Notes: a model not told the origin generated them from the letters alone. Positions 52,689 through 61,829 are shown, numbered from the stretch's first letter. The stretch is 64,000 nucleotides of DNA from JANQPX01 sp050633905 (GCA_050633905.1 JBOEHJ010000150.1:1-64000); one strand, 5' to 3'. Numbers and translations are program-made.

Positions 52689-53847
52689 TCAGCTGATAAT
52701 CTTGTTGATTGCTCGCGGTGTCGGGCCGCCGGTTATCCAGTCCAGCAGCTCGACTGTATGGAGGGCGGGGATCGAGGTGCCGCTCTTGATCTGGGTGAGA
52801 CAGCCGATATTGCCGGCGGCGATCAAATCAGGAGCGGTGCGTTCGATATTGGCAACCTTTCGATCCCGAAGCTGGGTGGCGATCTCGGGCTGCATGATGT
52901 TGTAGGTGCCGGCCGAGCCGCAGCAAAGATGCCCTTCGGGAACGTCCTTGACGATGAAACCGGCCTCAGACAGGAGCTGCTTCGGTGCCGAGGTGATCTT
53001 TTGTCCATGCTGCATCGAGCAAGCGGAATGATAGGTGACGGTGAGGTCCGTCTCATGAACTGCAGGCTTGAGACCAATCTCGGTGATGAATTCGGTAATA
53101 TCCCGCGCGATCGACGCCAAGGTTTCAGCGCGTTCCGCGTAAGCCTCGTCCCCGCGTAGCATGAAGCCGTAATCCTTGACCGTCGTGCCGCAGCCGGATG
53201 TGTTGATGATCACCGCATCCAGGCCATCGATATCCATCTCGCGTGACCAGGTATCGACATTTTTCCGCGCAGCATCGAGGGCTGCCTGTTCCTTGCCCAT
53301 ATGATGGACAAGGGCGCCGCAGCATCCGGCCTGGACAGGAATGACCACCTCCACACCATGCCGGTTTAGCAATCTTATCGTGGCCTCATTGATGGCGGGA
53401 TCCAGGACCTGCTGGGCGCATCCATTCAACAGTGCTACGCGGGAGCGCCGCTTGCCTTCGGGCTTGAAGATCTGCGGCCGATCCATCCAGGAAGGCGTTG
53501 GAACGGAGGCGGGTGCTAGGCCGATCATCGCGCCCAATTGTCCGGTCAGGCCGGGGCGTCCGCGCAGGAAAGGCGCTATCGGTTTGATCAACCAGGCGCC
53601 GAGCAGTCCCAAGCGAAACAGGCCGGGATGGGGCAGGACAAGTGCAAGGATGCGGCGCAGCCAGCGATCGGCCAGGGGGCGTTGATAGGTCTCTTCAATA
53701 TGTTTTCGCGCATGATCCACCAAATGCATGTAATGCACGCCNNCAGGTCGCCGTGCAAAACCCGCAATGCACGCAGTTTCGAAGGATTTTCTCGGCTTCC
53801 GCCACATCGGGATCGGCAAGCTGGGCGAGCGTAAAACTGGTCTGCAT
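52689..53847 (-). CDS. glcF: Glycolate oxidase iron-sulfur subunit GlcF (damaged by assembly gap)
   Basis: From ATG 53847 the sequence reads MQTSFTLAQLADPDVAEAEK then NCVHCGFCTATC, the first 4Fe-4S motif. Two Ns at 53742-53743 follow, then GVHYMHLVDHARKHIEE, which in intact GlcF comes after the second cluster. About 54 residues (the first-cluster Pro through the second CxxCxxCxxxCP) are missing and the frame is broken at the Ns. The C-terminal CCG domains are intact (GCAQQVLDPAINEATI, CCGALVHHMG, CCGSAGTYNIMQP). GlcF passes electrons from glycolate oxidation. The break looks like an assembly artefact rather than a natural pseudogene. Confidence 0.88.
53742..53743. other. Two undetermined bases (assembly gap)
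   Basis: NN within glcF. The flanks both encode cysteine-rich cluster motifs, whose similarity could explain a collapse. The real gap is likely about 160 bp. Confidence 0.95.
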
Positions 53848-53850
53848 CGC

Positions 53851-55056
53851 CTAAACGCCTTCATACATGCGTCCGGGATTGAAGACCCGGTTCGGATCGA
53901 AACTGTCCTTGACCCGTTTGGTCAAGGCGGCCAGGGGTGCTGGCTGCGGATGAAAGACGGGAATGCTGGCGCGAATATTGTCCGGTGCTCTGATAAGGGT
54001 TGCATGTCCGCTGACCGCTGATGGCGTCTTGGCGATGGCGTCTCGAATGATCGTGGATCCTGCATCGCCATCATCCGAAGTGGTCAGCCAAATCAACCCA
54101 CCCGCCCAATCGTAGTAATAGGTAATATTGAGGGTTGACCGAATGGCCGCCACAACATCCGGCCCGGCTTTTGGTGGGACGGATAGGCGCCAGACCGCCA
54201 GATCTGCATCACCTGTAAGTGGTGCGATATCACGAAGGCCGCGCCAAAGGGTGAGCGAGCCCTTGTCCTCAAGCTTGTCCCCCTTTCCCAAGGTCTTGGC
54301 GAGTGCCCCGAACCGTGCTTCCACCGATGGGCCCGGGCCTTCCAAGCGAAGGGCGGTGAGGGCGGCATGACCAAAGCCTAGGCGCGCCGGCACGGCGCTT
54401 GGCATATGGGCGGCACCCGACACTTCATGAGACGACGTCATCGCCAGGGTCATCACCCCAAGGGCTGTTTGGTCATCGAGATCGCGGATCACCAACGTCC
54501 AGGTCGTCTCGGGTTTCGGTAGGGTCTTGATGCTGATTTCGCTCAGCGCCGCCAGCGTTCCCATCGAGCCGGTCACCAGTTTGGAAAGGTCGTAGCCGGT
54601 GACATTCTTCACCACCTTGCCGCCTGATTTGAAGATTTGGCCATGTCCGGTCACGCCGCGAAAACCGAGAAGATGATCCCGTGCAGCCCCTGCTTTGAGC
54701 CGTCTTGGACCGGAGAGATTGCAGGCGATCATCCCCCCAAGGGTTCCGCTGTGATCGCTCCCCAGCAGTTCACTGAAATCGGGGGGCTCGAAGGCCAGGG
54801 ACTGATCGGCATCGAACAGCAGTGTCTCGACCTCATCGAGCTTCGTCCCGGGACGCGCGGTCAGCACCAGTTCAGCAGGCTCGTAGTCGATCACCCCAGT
54901 CAGCTTGGAGAGATCGAGTTGGCTATCCGTCGTCATCGGGCGCCCGAGCGATCGTTTCGATGCGCTGCCGATAAGCTCGAAGGATTGTCCTGCAGCACAG
55001 CTCTGCTCGACAGCAGCTTGCAGCTCCTCCTCATTTCTTGGCGCGATCACGGCCAT
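53851..55056 (-). CDS. glcE: Glycolate oxidase FAD-binding subunit GlcE
   Basis: 401 residues. The FAD-linked oxidase domain is truncated relative to GlcD, as is normal for GlcE: FELIGSASKRSLGRPMTTDS, ELVLTARPGTKLDEVETLL, GTLGGMIACNLSGPRRLKAG and KSGGKVVKNVTGYDLSKLVT. It ends NPGRMYEGV. TAG is three bases from the glcF ATG, so the genes are coupled. The catalytic subunit gene glcD is not upstream as usual; instead a terminator and a broken PEP-CTERM gene occur. GlcD must be encoded elsewhere or is lost. Confidence 0.92.
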   Translation of the reverse strand: MAVIAPRNEEELQAAVEQSCAAGQSFELIGSASKRSLGRPMTTDSQLDLSKLTGVIDYEPAELVLTARPGTKLDEVETLLFDADQSLAFEPPDFSELLGSDHSGTLGGMIACNLSGPRRLKAGAARDHLLGFRGVTGHGQIFKSGGKVVKNVTGYDLSKLVTGSMGTLAALSEISIKTLPKPETTWTLVIRDLDDQTALGVMTLAMTSSHEVSGAAHMPSAVPARLGFGHAALTALRLEGPGPSVEARFGALAKTLGKGDKLEDKGSLTLWRGLRDIAPLTGDADLAVWRLSVPPKAGPDVVAAIRSTLNITYYYDWAGGLIWLTTSDDGDAGSTIIRDAIAKTPSAVSGHATLIRAPDNIRASIPVFHPQPAPLAALTKRVKDSFDPNRVFNPGRMYEGV

Positions 55057-55292
55057 CCATCATTCCAGCCATACTGCCGACCATCATGCCCCATGGGCCG
55101 ATGCCGATCGATCCAACAATCGCTGGGCTTCAAGATGATGTGTCAAACCCTGACAAAGCACCGGTTAGACGCCGATCCTGAACAAACCCAACAACTAGTT
55201 GTGATGGTAGAATGAGCGCGCGTCAAACCCCTGCGACTGCTATCGAAGCGGTGGGTCAAGTACATCTTGAGCGATTGATCGCCGGGAACAAC

Positions 55293-55318
55293 GAAAAACG
55301 GCGGCCCCTAGGCCGCCG
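55293..55318 (-). terminator. Intrinsic terminator downstream of the broken PEP-CTERM gene
   Basis: On the minus strand CGGCGGCC-tagg-GGCCGCCG forms an 8-bp G+C stem followed by TTTTT (55298-55294). It lies a few bases after the remaining reading frame's stop. Confidence 0.85.
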
Positions 55319-55324
55319 CTGCCA

Positions 55325-55988
55325 TCACGTCGAGAGAGGAGGTTGGTCCCTATCGGATGAAGATCTTGGCGAACGATGTTGCGCCTTTATTTCAAACCTC
55401 ATTGTAAGGCTCCGTACCATGTCGCTGACATGGTGATACCACTGGCTCGTACGCCGCCGCAGGCCAAATCCAATGGTCAAGAAACCGAGGCCGAGCATAC
55501 TGATCATCCCAGATTCAGGAATCTCGGTCCGTTCGGGAGCAGGCGCGCCGATCTCTGCGCCAATCTTGGTGGCGATGGCTGTTTCGAAATTATCGAAGCT
55601 GTAAGCCTGCAGCAAAAAGGAGTTGGTGCCACCGATGATGTTCGCCTGGTAGAAATCGAAAATATCGGAGCCACCAATCGCGATACCGTTAATCCGCGTG
55701 ATTTCGGACGACAAAGCGGAATCGCGGCGTGAACCGGACAACTTCGGTCGCGTTAGTCGCAAAGAGGATCGCATTGACGGCAATGCCGTCGGTCGTATTC
55801 ACGATCGCGTCGATGACATTTGTTGGCGGAATGCATTGGCATAGCCGTCGATCTGCCGGCTGAAGTCAGTGTCGTTGATGCTGCTCGAATCATCGATAAC
55901 CAAAGACAATTCGAGATCGACTGGAATTGCCTTGGCGATTCCTGCCAGCCCCAAGGCCGGCAAAGGCCGCTAACAATTTACCCCGCAT
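55325..55988 (-). pseudogene. Broken PEP-CTERM-anchored vWA (DUF1194-like) protein gene
   Basis: Starts at ATG 55988 behind GGAGGTACCG. Allowing a one-base loss in the G run at 55949-55952 it reads MRGKLLAAFAGLGLAGIAKA (signal peptide), then VDLELSLVIDDSSSINDTDF, a MIDAS motif of a von Willebrand A domain. A second shift near 55819-55827 is needed to continue FRNNVIDAIVNTTDGIAVNA. About 100 residues of the domain appear deleted after FATNATEVV. A third frame then gives SDIFDFYQANIIGGTNSFLL and a C-terminal sorting tail, IPESGMISMLGLGFLTIGFG followed by LRRR. The end of the tail runs into repeat-like sequence. A decayed target of an exosortase-type system. Confidence 0.8.
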
Positions 55989-56337
55989 CGGTACCTCCGA
56001 TAAAAATTCAACCGGAAATTATCACGCAAGGTTCGTTCCATTGATCAAAATTAGGCTGTATCAGCGAGTTATCTAGACATTGTTCTCCGAGCATGTTCGG
56101 TAGAATTTAGAAATATTGGTTGAGTTGTAAGGATGTCCATCAGTTTTTTTTGTGACTTCTAGGTATCTGAAGCCTGCCGTATCTGTCGGATAGACCACCC
56201 TGACCCCCAAATGCCTCCTATTTGGTTCTTCAGCAGCAAAAGGTTCCCTACTTTATCCCGACAAGAGTTTGCATATCCTCGACCATCAAGGCTCATTCTT
56301 CGAAGACTCTCAAAAGCAATGGAGGTGGCCACGCCAC
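55989..56337. other. Intergenic region between the PEP-CTERM pseudogene and moaA
   Basis: 349 bp. The right part, from about 56245, is a repeat copy (listed separately). The left part is AT-rich with an eight-T run near 56140 not preceded by a hairpin. Promoter of the broken gene probably lies here. Confidence 0.45.
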
Positions 56338-56338
56338 C
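56245..56338. repeat. Single A-arm repeat copy at the moaA stop
   Basis: Minus strand: TAG stop of moaA, then GTGGCGTGGCCACC and an A arm (TTTGAGAGTCTTCGAAGAAT, then GGATATGCAAACTCTTGTCG). Here the tip follows the TAG rather than sharing its G. The end near 56245 is approximate. Confidence 0.75.
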
Positions 56339-57342
56339 TAGCCGCCGGTGACGCTCATATGGCGGCCGACGGCCGGCTGGTTGTGGCGGCGATCGATGAT
56401 GAAGTCATGACCTTTCGGTTTGCGGGAAATGCCTTCAATGATCGCCTGTTTGACCAGCTCGTCGCCCTCGGAGGCGCGGAGCGGTGCGCAGAGTTCGGCT
56501 TCGTCTTCCTGACCGAGGCACATATACATCTTGCCCGTGCAAGTGACGCGAACCCGATTGCAGCTTTCGCAGAAATTATGGGTGAGCGGGGTGATGAAGC
56601 CGAGTCGTCCGCCGGTTTCCTCGATACGGACATAACGCGCTGGCCCGCCGGTGCGATCGGGAAGGTCAGTCAGTTGCCAGCGCTCTGCAAGATCAGCCCG
56701 AACCTTGGATAGCGGCAGATATTGCTCGGTGCGATCGCCGTCGATCTCGCCAAGTGGCATTGTCTCGATCAAGGTGAGGTCGAAGCCTTCATCGCCGCAC
56801 CAGCGGATCATGTGATCGAATTCGCGATCATTCACGCCCTTGAGCGCCACTGCGTTGATCTTGATCGCCAACCCCGCTGCCTTCGCGGCCTGGATGCCGG
56901 CCATCACTTTATCGTATTTGCCCCAGCGTGTGATTTTTTCGAAATTTTCCTTGTCCAGGGTATCGACCGAGACGTTGACACGGCGAACGCCGGCTTCGAT
57001 CAGCTCGGTCGCAAAGCGATCCAGCTGGCTGCCATTGGTGGTGACGGTCAGTTCCTTGAGCGCACCCGTCTCTAAATGCCTGCCGAGCGAGCGGAATAAG
57101 CTCATGATATTGCGGCGCACCAAGGGTTCGCCGCCGGTCAGCCGGATCTTCTTGACCCCGAGCTCGATGAACGCGGTGCAAAGTCGGTCAAGTTCTTCGA
57201 GAGACAACAGATCTTTTTTTGGCAGAAATGTCATATTTTCCGCCATGCAATACACGCAGCGGAAGTCGCAGCGATCCGTCACCGATATTCTGATGTAGTC
57301 GACGACACGATCGAAAGGGTCGATCATCATATCAGACGGCAC
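56338..57342 (-). CDS. moaA: GTP 3',8-cyclase MoaA
   Basis: 334 residues. The radical SAM motif is in ISVTDRCDFRCVYCMAENMT, and LTGGEPLVRRNIMSLF follows. The second 4Fe-4S cluster uses FCESCNRVRVTCTGKMYMCL near the C-terminus, but the expected GG tail is present as SVTGG. MoaA converts GTP to (8S)-3',8-cyclo-7,8-dihydroGTP, the first step in molybdenum cofactor synthesis, together with MoaC. Alone here; no other moa genes adjoin. Confidence 0.95.
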   Translation of the reverse strand: MPSDMMIDPFDRVVDYIRISVTDRCDFRCVYCMAENMTFLPKKDLLSLEELDRLCTAFIELGVKKIRLTGGEPLVRRNIMSLFRSLGRHLETGALKELTVTTNGSQLDRFATELIEAGVRRVNVSVDTLDKENFEKITRWGKYDKVMAGIQAAKAAGLAIKINAVALKGVNDREFDHMIRWCGDEGFDLTLIETMPLGEIDGDRTEQYLPLSKVRADLAERWQLTDLPDRTGGPARYVRIEETGGRLGFITPLTHNFCESCNRVRVTCTGKMYMCLGQEDEAELCAPLRASEGDELVKQAIIEGISRKPKGHDFIIDRRHNQPAVGRHMSVTGG

Positions 57343-57665
57343 TCCCTGCTCTGGCGGCTTCGATGAAGAGATGGCGGCTCCTGAAGGCCGGGCCGATCTC
57401 TGGATCTGTGTCTGTTCTTCACAATTTCTATCAATGGCGTCTGCACCATACTCTCCCTAATGTAGGATCGATGGGCGAGGATGTGAATGTTCGGGATCGA
57501 TTAGCCCCAGCCTAAATCCTCAAATCCTTGACGATCCACAAGAACTCGCACCAAAGTACAGACGCCGAAGGGTCAATGGTGGCCCATATTGGCAGGATGG
57601 GTCAGTTCGGTCTTACCTGGGAGATCGAATAGAATGGTCACACCACCCGTCAGGAGTTCAACAGT
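57343..57665. other. Intergenic region upstream of moaA and nadK
   Basis: 323 bp between divergent genes. The last ~70 bp before nadK are a repeat end (see 57575-57646). No molybdenum-cofactor riboswitch fold could be recognised by eye. Promoters not resolved. Confidence 0.4.
57575..57646. repeat. Repeat end upstream of nadK
   Basis: Minus strand begins GTGGTGTGACCATTCTATT, matching the right tip of the 22402-22588 element. The inner sequence is diverged. It ends five bases before the AGGAG of nadK, so the nadK promoter must lie in or beyond the element. Confidence 0.6.
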
Positions 57666-58463
57666 TTGACTGACACGAAAGCTGATGTGACCAAACCCTG
57701 CTTCTCTAGCGTCGGCTTTCGTGCAGCCGACACCCCGGAAGCTCAGGAGGCGCTGGGAGAGCTGACGTCGCTTTATGGTGACGCTCTTGATGCGGAGGCC
57801 GACGTTCTTGTGGCGCTCGGCGGCGATGGTTTCATGCTGGAGAGCCTCCATAACATTATGGATCGCCCGGTGCCGATTTACGGCATGAATTTGGGCACGG
57901 TGGGTTTTCTGCTCAACGAATATCGAAGCGATCGGCTGAAAGACCGGCTCGAAGACGCGGTTTCGGTCGCCCTTCATCCGCTGCGCATGCGCGCTGAGAT
58001 GCGCGATGGGACCGTCGAACATGGCCTGGCGATCAATGAGGTCTCGCTGTTCCGTGAAACCCGCCAAGCGGCACAAATCAAGATTGCCATCGACGGCGTT
58101 GCCCGCATGCCTGAACTCGTCTGTGATGGCGTTCTGGTTGCAACGCCTGCAGGTAGCACAGCCTATAATCTCTCCGCTCATGGCCCGATTCTACCGACGG
58201 GCTCCAATCTTTTGGCCCTGACGCCCATCAATGCCTTCAGGCCGAGACGTTGGCGCGGCGCACTCTTGCCCTGCAGCAGCCATTTTCGCTTCGATGTGAT
58301 GGATTCCGACAAACGCCCGGTCAGCGCGGTTGCCGATTACACCGAAATCAGGGAGGTCATCAGTGTGGAGGTCTGGGAGGACAGGAGCAACAGCCTGAGG
58401 CTGCTCTTCGATCCGGAACATGATCTGGAAGAGCGCATCCTCAACGAGCAATTCGTGCCCTAG
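57666..58463 (+). CDS. nadK: NAD kinase
   Basis: 265 residues, the short alphaproteobacterial form. It has ADVLVALGGDGFMLESLHNI (GGDG catalytic motif) and INEVSLFRETRQAAQIKIAI (NE motif), then CDGVLVATPAGSTAYNLSAH, the NAD site. It phosphorylates NAD to NADP with ATP or polyphosphate. The start is TTG with AGGAG eight bases upstream, immediately behind a repeat end. The TAG stop shares its G with another repeat copy, so this gene is flanked by repeats on both sides. Confidence 0.93.
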   Translation: MTDTKADVTKPCFSSVGFRAADTPEAQEALGELTSLYGDALDAEADVLVALGGDGFMLESLHNIMDRPVPIYGMNLGTVGFLLNEYRSDRLKDRLEDAVSVALHPLRMRAEMRDGTVEHGLAINEVSLFRETRQAAQIKIAIDGVARMPELVCDGVLVATPAGSTAYNLSAHGPILPTGSNLLALTPINAFRPRRWRGALLPCSSHFRFDVMDSDKRPVSAVADYTEIREVISVEVWEDRSNSLRLLFDPEHDLEERILNEQFVP

Positions 58464-58560
58464 TGGTGTGACCACATCATTTTGTTGTGGCTGCCTTCGA
58501 AGAACAAGCTAGGATTTTCAATGGTATACCGATCGTAGTCGGGATGAAGTTAGGGTTCTT
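58463..58560. repeat. Single A-arm repeat copy after nadK
   Basis: Tip GTGGTGTGACCACATCATTT starts at the G of the nadK TAG. The A arm follows (GGCTGCCTTCGAAGAACAAG … AATGGTATACCGATCGTAGT), aligning with the 16807 copy. The right end is unclear. Confidence 0.8.
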
Positions 58561-58576
58561 TCGTCTCAAACAGGTT

Positions 58577-59911
58577 TTACGCCAAGGTCCAGATACCAAG
58601 CTTGGCGATCCGGCCTCGAATGGTTTGCGGTTCGCTTTCGACCAGACCTGAAAGGTCCGGTGTGTCGGTTTCCACCTTCAGCCGATCGATCATGTCCTGA
58701 CTGATCGCCAGGCGTGTTTCGAGCCTTCGGGTCATCGATTCCAGCCTTGCGGCGACATTGACCGTATCGCCCAGGACCGTGAATTCTAGACGCTGCCCGC
58801 CGCCAATATCCCCTTGAACCACCGTGCCGTAATGAATACCGATGCTGAGCTTCAGCACCTCGTTGTCCGCTGCCACGCGTTCCTGGTTCAAGAGCTCGAG
58901 TTCTGAGAACATCCGTCTTGCTGCGGCTAGCGCATTGGTGGCATCGAGGTCGCCCGGCAGCGGCGTGCCGAAGGTCGCCATCAAACCGTCACCGATATAT
59001 TTGTCGAGTGTGCCTTGATGCGCGAAAATCGCTGTTTCCATGCGTTCGTGAAAACCTCGGAGCAAATTCACCACCTCCTCCGGCGCCATGTTTTCGCTCA
59101 TGGTCGTAAAACCCTGGATATCGGCAAATAGAACCGCGACCGACTGCCGTCGGACTGCGCCAAGAGGCTGATCCTGCGCGGCCAGCTGATCCACCAGATT
59201 AGGGGAGAAATATCGGGCGAGATTTGTGCGCGCGCGTTCGATGGTTACCTGGCTAAGCACCAGGCGCCTAGCCCTGCTGACCACCAAGGCCAGGAGCCCG
59301 GTGACCAGTAGAACCGCGAAGACCTTTTTGTTCTGCATGTTCAGATGGATGAATTCGGGATCGAGCAGGAGACGAATGGTTTCATCCATGCTGCCGGCGT
59401 TCAACCAGGCCTCATCATCGGAGCTGATGGCGCCCTCACGCGAAGCCAGGAGGAAAACGCCGAACCGCCAGACGATCATCGAGCTCAATCCGGTGCACAG
59501 CACCAGGCCCGGATTGTAGCTGAAGGCGGCACCTGCCAGGAAAACGAACACGAACACGATATTGGCGTAGCGCAGTAGCATCGCCGGCGGCCACGCCTCG
59601 TCCCAAAGTGGGTTGGAAATCAACAGGACCACCGCCAGCAAGACGCCGTCGACGATGGCAAAGACATAAGGCTGCCAGCGGGCATCAGAAGCGCGATGTA
59701 TGAGAAAGAGCTGGGTCGCGCCGAGGGCCAGGAACACCACGATCCAGAAATGATAGAACAGGGTCCAGTATTTCGGCACCGCGATGATCAGCCAGGCCTG
59801 GACGATCAAGAGCGTGATCAAACGTACCCAAAGCGCCGATTTTAGACCTTGACGTTCGACCCGGGCAAAGGTTGCCTTGATCCGATTGGTCGTAAGGTCG
59901 TTGATCGCCAC
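58577..59911 (-). CDS. Membrane class III adenylate/guanylate cyclase
   Basis: 444 residues. The N-terminal half (about 25-215) has five or six membrane helices (LITLLIVQAWLIIAV, FVFAIVDGVLLAVVLLI, YANIVFVFVFLAGAAFSY, FAVLLVTGLLALVVSRA). A short linker leads to the cyclase domain at about 250-420: SVAVLFADIQGFTTMSENMA with the metal Asp, GTLDKYIGDGLMATFGTPLP, and TVLGDTVNVAARLESMT. It probably makes cAMP at the membrane. Unlike the cyclase at 28896 there is no ferredoxin domain. The sensed signal is unknown. Confidence 0.92.
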   Translation of the reverse strand: MAINDLTTNRIKATFARVERQGLKSALWVRLITLLIVQAWLIIAVPKYWTLFYHFWIVVFLALGATQLFLIHRASDARWQPYVFAIVDGVLLAVVLLISNPLWDEAWPPAMLLRYANIVFVFVFLAGAAFSYNPGLVLCTGLSSMIVWRFGVFLLASREGAISSDDEAWLNAGSMDETIRLLLDPEFIHLNMQNKKVFAVLLVTGLLALVVSRARRLVLSQVTIERARTNLARYFSPNLVDQLAAQDQPLGAVRRQSVAVLFADIQGFTTMSENMAPEEVVNLLRGFHERMETAIFAHQGTLDKYIGDGLMATFGTPLPGDLDATNALAAARRMFSELELLNQERVAADNEVLKLSIGIHYGTVVQGDIGGGQRLEFTVLGDTVNVAARLESMTRRLETRLAISQDMIDRLKVETDTPDLSGLVESEPQTIRGRIAKLGIWTLA

Positions 59912-60367
59912 CGAAGATGTTTCCCGCTCAAAACGTCATATTGGCCCCTGTCATATCATGTTTCCCCGGTATCGTCCCGGTAGCTTGTGGTTGGTTGGGA
60001 AGCGTCATACCAGCATGCCTCAGCAATGACCGTCTTCGACGTTGCAGGGCATGCTGCCCACATTCTGCTCATGGTACGCGTTGACGCTCTTTCCATGGCA
60101 TGAACGTTTTCTCGATCCCACCCTGGCATCAAGCCTTCCTTGGTCCATGCGATTCAGGGAGTTCGTAACCAGCCCGGCCTTTCCGGCGTGCGAGCGGATT
60201 CCTAGGATCACATAGACCAAACCTGTCATTCGCCGCGCACTTTTGTATACGAGGGCGCGTACTCATCCAATGGGAGATCAGCCTCCTTTCGGATCTTGCA
60301 CGTGCAATCGAAGTCCTGGATAAACCGCACACCAAGATCACCGCGACGACTCAAAGGACCCGCCCGC
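59912..60367. other. Intergenic region upstream of speE
   Basis: 456 bp between the divergent cyclase and speE genes. It contains the 12-bp palindrome TTGCACGTGCAA at 60296-60307. I looked for a degraded S-adenosylmethionine decarboxylase gene (the usual speE neighbour) and saw none. The frame of speE is open back to 60296, but without a good ribosome site. Confidence 0.45.
60296..60307. promoter_or_regulatory. Palindrome upstream of speE, candidate operator
   Basis: TTGCACGTGCAA is a perfect 12-bp palindrome 61 bp before the chosen speE start. It could bind a dimeric regulator. No second copy in the window. Confidence 0.4.
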
Positions 60368-61219
60368 ATGACCGAATGGATCGAAGAAACCCTGCATGAA
60401 GACTTTCGCTTCAAGATGAAGGTCGATCGGATCCTGTTCGAAGGTCGATCGGAAAATCAGCATGTGGCAGTCGTCGAGAACAGCACTTTTGGCCGTACGC
60501 TCTATCTGGATGGCGTTCTGCAGACCAGCGAGCGCGATGAATTCATCTATCACGAAATGCTGACCCATCTGCCGATCCTTGCACATGGAGATGCTTCCAA
60601 TGTTCTGATCATCGGCGGCGGCGATGGCGGCATGCTTGAAGAGGTCTTGAAGCACCGCTCGATCGACGCCGTGACCATGGTGGAAATCGATCCGTCCGTG
60701 GTGACCATGTGCCGGGAGCATCTGCCCTCCATCTCAGGCGATGCATTTGACGATCCAAGGCTGGATTTGGTGTTCGCCGATGGCGTCGATTATGTACGGA
60801 CCACCGATAAGCGATTCGATATCGCGATCATTGACAGCACCGATCCGATCGGCCCCGGCGAGGTTCTCTTTACCGAGACCTTTTATCAAGGCGGCAAGCG
60901 CATCTTGAAGGATGGCGGCATTCTCGTCACGCAAAATGGCGTCCCGTTCGTCCAGGGCGATGAACTCACCCAGTCCGTCCGCCTGCTTCGCGGCCTGTTT
61001 GCCGATGCCAGCTGCTACATGGCGACTGTGCCGGGTTATGTCGGTGGTCCCATGGCATTCGGTTGGGGAACGGACAATCCCGACCTTCGATCGACACCGC
61101 TGAACGTCTTGCGGGAGCGCTTTGCCGAGGCGGCCATCAAGACCGATTATTATACGCCCGAAGTCCACCAAGCAGCCTTCGCGCTACCCGGATATGTCCT
61201 GGACTTGCTCAAACCATAG
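60368..61219 (+). CDS. speE: Polyamine aminopropyltransferase (spermidine synthase)
   Basis: 283 residues from ATG 60368, which restores the family start MTEWIEETLHEDFRFKMKVD. It has FGRTLYLDGVLQTSERDEFI with YHEMLTHLP, then LIIGGGDGGMLEEVLKH (decarboxylated-SAM site), and IIDSTDPIGPGEVLFTETFY. It transfers an aminopropyl group from decarboxylated S-adenosylmethionine to putrescine. The partner gene speD is not adjacent. The TAG stop shares its G with a repeat tip. Confidence 0.95.
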   Translation: MTEWIEETLHEDFRFKMKVDRILFEGRSENQHVAVVENSTFGRTLYLDGVLQTSERDEFIYHEMLTHLPILAHGDASNVLIIGGGDGGMLEEVLKHRSIDAVTMVEIDPSVVTMCREHLPSISGDAFDDPRLDLVFADGVDYVRTTDKRFDIAIIDSTDPIGPGEVLFTETFYQGGKRILKDGGILVTQNGVPFVQGDELTQSVRLLRGLFADASCYMATVPGYVGGPMAFGWGTDNPDLRSTPLNVLRERFAEAAIKTDYYTPEVHQAAFALPGYVLDLLKP

Positions 61220-61300
61220 TGGCATGGCCACGTCATTTACTTTTGACCGGCATCGCCACGACCAATGATATATGGCCAAGTTTAGAAGGCCGTCAGCGGC
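61219..61300. repeat. Single B-arm repeat copy after speE
   Basis: Tip GTGGCATGGCCACGTCATTT starts at the G of the speE TAG. The B core follows in diverged form (CCAATGATATATGGCCAAGTT). It runs almost to the stop of the convergent nuclease gene at 61303. Confidence 0.75.
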
Positions 61301-61302
61301 GA

Positions 61303-61812
61303 TCATCTGGGACGAGGAGGCCAGGGTGGCTGGACCGTCCAGCTCCAGCGCCAAAGGCCACGCTTTGCGGCCCGAGCACCTTCCTCCGAATTGGCATATT
61401 CACCGCCGTCCGAGGGATCAGCGATCGCCCAGCCGGTATGGACCATGTTGCGATTGAGGCTGAAACCGCCGGATTCGCAAAGGGCGGGTACGGCATCAGC
61501 TGACGCGGCGACGGCCCCTTCCTTGGGAACGCAGGTGACGTCAGCGCCTGCTGTCAGATCTAGGAGTGCTGTGGTCGCGATGCGCCCGCAATCAAAGGTC
61601 TCGCCGTTTTTCTTTTGGCATTGGGTGCCGGGTTCCGGTGAATCGATGCCAAACAGGTCGAAGCGCTGCCCGCCAAGGTCCAAGCTATCCCCGTCGACAA
61701 TGGTAAACGCGGCCTTGTCGCCAGCGGTCGCAGGCCAGGCGACCAAGGCCAAGGCCAGGATAATCTTGGCGATTAGATCGTGCCGCTTCGACGCTGGCAA
61801 AGGCATGGCCAT
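61303..61812 (-). CDS. Secreted thermonuclease-family (SNase-like) protein
   Basis: About 169 residues from ATG 61812 (AAGGTC upstream). KRHDLIAKIILALALVAWPA then TAG is a signal peptide. The SNase domain shows FTIVDGDSLDLGGQRFDLFG followed by IDSPEPGTQC, then CGRIATTALLDLTAGADVTC and MVHTGWAIADPSDGGEYANS. The longer open frame to 62004 is repeat-derived sequence (61830-62031) and is unlikely to be translated. Function as a nuclease is inferred; many proteobacterial members have no known substrate. Confidence 0.85.
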   Translation of the reverse strand: MAMPLPASKRHDLIAKIILALALVAWPATAGDKAAFTIVDGDSLDLGGQRFDLFGIDSPEPGTQCQKKNGETFDCGRIATTALLDLTAGADVTCVPKEGAVAASADAVPALCESGGFSLNRNMVHTGWAIADPSDGGEYANSEEGARAAKRGLWRWSWTVQPPWPPRPR

Positions 61813-61829
61813 GACCTTATGATTGGCTT

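Noticed and set aside
56269..58181. Long antisense frames in moaA and nadK
   Set aside because: They mirror genes with clear catalytic motifs, so they are shadows.
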